A DNA stretch of 6,907 nucleotides from Paracoccaceae bacterium (GTDB lineage Bacteria; Pseudomonadota; Alphaproteobacteria; Rhodobacterales; Rhodobacteraceae): NCBI GenBank assembly GCA_025458985.1, contig JALORM010000126.1, positions 1 to 6,907 on the forward strand. Direction: 5' to 3'. The notes under the pieces are model-generated. The model had not been told where the DNA came from. It was given only the letters and a program-made list of their open reading frames with translations, and ran no database searches. Both the position numbers and the translations under genes were made by a program. This document shows positions 6,129 through 6,907 of this stretch, piece after piece. Position 1 is the first letter of the stretch. Each line of letters starts with the position of its first letter.

Positions 6129-6907
6129 GTGACTGACGCAACCCTGGGAACCGCGGCGCAGCTCCGCGATCCGGACTGGACCCCGCCGCTGGCACGCGCC
6201 GTGCCGCTGGGCATCCAGCACGTGCTTGCAATGTTCGTCTCGAACGTCACGCCCGCGATCATCGTCTGCGGCGCGGCGGGCGTGGGCTTCGGGTCCGACA
6301 ACATCGGCCCGATGCTCTACATGATCCAGATGTCGATGCTGTTCGCCGGCGTCGCCACGCTGTTCCAGACCATCGGCTTCGGCCCGGTCGGCGCGCGGCT
6401 GCCGATCGTGCAGGGCACCAGCTTCGCCTTCATCCCGATCATGATCCCGCTGGTCGCGGGAAAGGGCGTCGAGGCCTTCCCGGCCCTGTTCGGCGGCATC
6501 TTCGTGGGCGGCCTGTTCCACGCGATGCTGGGGACCGTGATCGGCCGCATCCGCTTTGCGCTGCCGCCGCTGGTGACCGGCCTTGTCGTGACGATGATCG
6601 GCCTGGCGCTGGTGAAGGTGGGGATCGAATATGCCGCGGGCGGCGTCCCGGCGAAGGGGCAGCCCGAATACGGCAGCCTGATGAACTGGACCGTGGCCGG
6701 CACGGTGATCGTCGTCACGCTGGGCCTGAAGTTCTTCGCCCGCGGGATGGTCTCGGTCGCGGCCGTGCTGATCGGCCTCATCGCGGGCTATGCCGTCGCC
6801 TGGGCCTTCGGCATGGTCAGCTTCGGCGCGGTGGGCCGCGCGGCGGTGTTCTCGGTGCCGATGCCCTTCAGCTTCGGGGTGGAGTTCACGGCGGCCGCGA
6901 TCATCGG
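6129..6907 (+). CDS. NCS2-family uracil/xanthine (probably purine or urate) permease, N-terminal part (3' end outside window)
   Basis: Translation from GTG at 6129 runs open to the window end, 259 complete codons. AGGAGG (6117-6122) lies 6 bases before the start. The protein belongs to the nucleobase:cation symporter-2 (NCS2, nucleobase-ascorbate transporter) family. A short cytoplasmic N-terminus leads to the first helix, with the family's conserved His in PLGIQHVLAMFVSN (Gln30-His31). The TM3 signature QGTSFAF starts at Gln95. More hydrophobic helices follow, with LPPLVTGLVVTMIGLALVKVGI at about 145-166. Members import uracil, xanthine or urate with protons or sodium across the inner membrane. 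Neighbours uraH and puuD point to urate or xanthine; the specificity-determining helices 8 and 10 lie beyond the window, so this is inference. The gene is divergent from uraH. Confidence 0.9.
   Translation, partial: MTDATLGTAAQLRDPDWTPPLARAVPLGIQHVLAMFVSNVTPAIIVCGAAGVGFGSDNIGPMLYMIQMSMLFAGVATLFQTIGFGPVGARLPIVQGTSFAFIPIMIPLVAGKGVEAFPALFGGIFVGGLFHAMLGTVIGRIRFALPPLVTGLVVTMIGLALVKVGIEYAAGGVPAKGQPEYGSLMNWTVAGTVIVVTLGLKFFARGMVSVAAVLIGLIAGYAVAWAFGMVSFGAVGRAAVFSVPMPFSFGVEFTAAAII

Noticed and set aside
1..6907. CRISPR arrays, tRNA/rRNA genes, insertion sequences, toxin-antitoxin or defence genes
   Set aside because: No regularly spaced repeats, cloverleaf, transposase or terminal inverted repeats, and no defence-type domains were seen on either strand.

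Overview
The window is about 70% G+C with dense coding, and the gene content fits an alphaproteobacterium of the Rhodobacterales/Rhodobacteraceae type. Pointers are a PuuD-type membrane urate oxidase next to uraH, a GH42-galM-lactonase sugar cluster, and intergenic hairpin elements that start with an AAATACT box just after stop codons. This placement comes from family recognition, not from a database search.

Left half (1-3211, all + strand): a sugar catabolism cluster. It opens with the C-terminal part of an SMP-30/gluconolactonase-family lactonase (1-402, cut by the window edge). A spacer with two back-to-back perfect hairpins follows (about 411-465). Next comes a GH42 beta-galactosidase that is broken in this sequence by an apparent out-of-frame deletion at about 1229-1233 (494-2276). 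An aldose 1-epimerase (galM, 2273-3211) overlaps its stop by ATGA. The likely original logic is release of galactose from beta-galactosides, mutarotation by GalM, and oxidation with hydrolysis of the sugar lactone by the SMP-30-type enzyme.

Boundary (3212-3271): a short convergent spacer with a second AAATACT-plus-hairpin element, separating the sugar cluster from the purine cluster.

Right half (3272-6907): urate use. puuD (3272-4507, -) encodes an eight-helix membrane urate oxidase with a C-terminal cytochrome c domain. A LysR-type regulator (4638-5567, +) is divergent from it across 130 bp and ends tail-to-tail with uraH (5552-5908, -), with a 16-bp overlap. uraH encodes 5-hydroxyisourate hydrolase. 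Divergent from uraH is the 5' part of an NCS2 uracil/xanthine/urate-type permease (6129 to the window end, +) with a structured leader. Together: import a purine (permease), oxidise urate with electrons passed to cytochrome c (PuuD), hydrolyse 5-hydroxyisourate (UraH). The next enzyme, OHCU decarboxylase (UraD), is not in the window.

No CRISPR array, tRNA, rRNA, insertion sequence or phage gene is visible. I see no wholly new system. The points most worth checking are the disrupted GH42 gene, the paired hairpin elements, the permease leader (possible purine-sensing RNA), and a short motif shared by the two divergent purine spacers.
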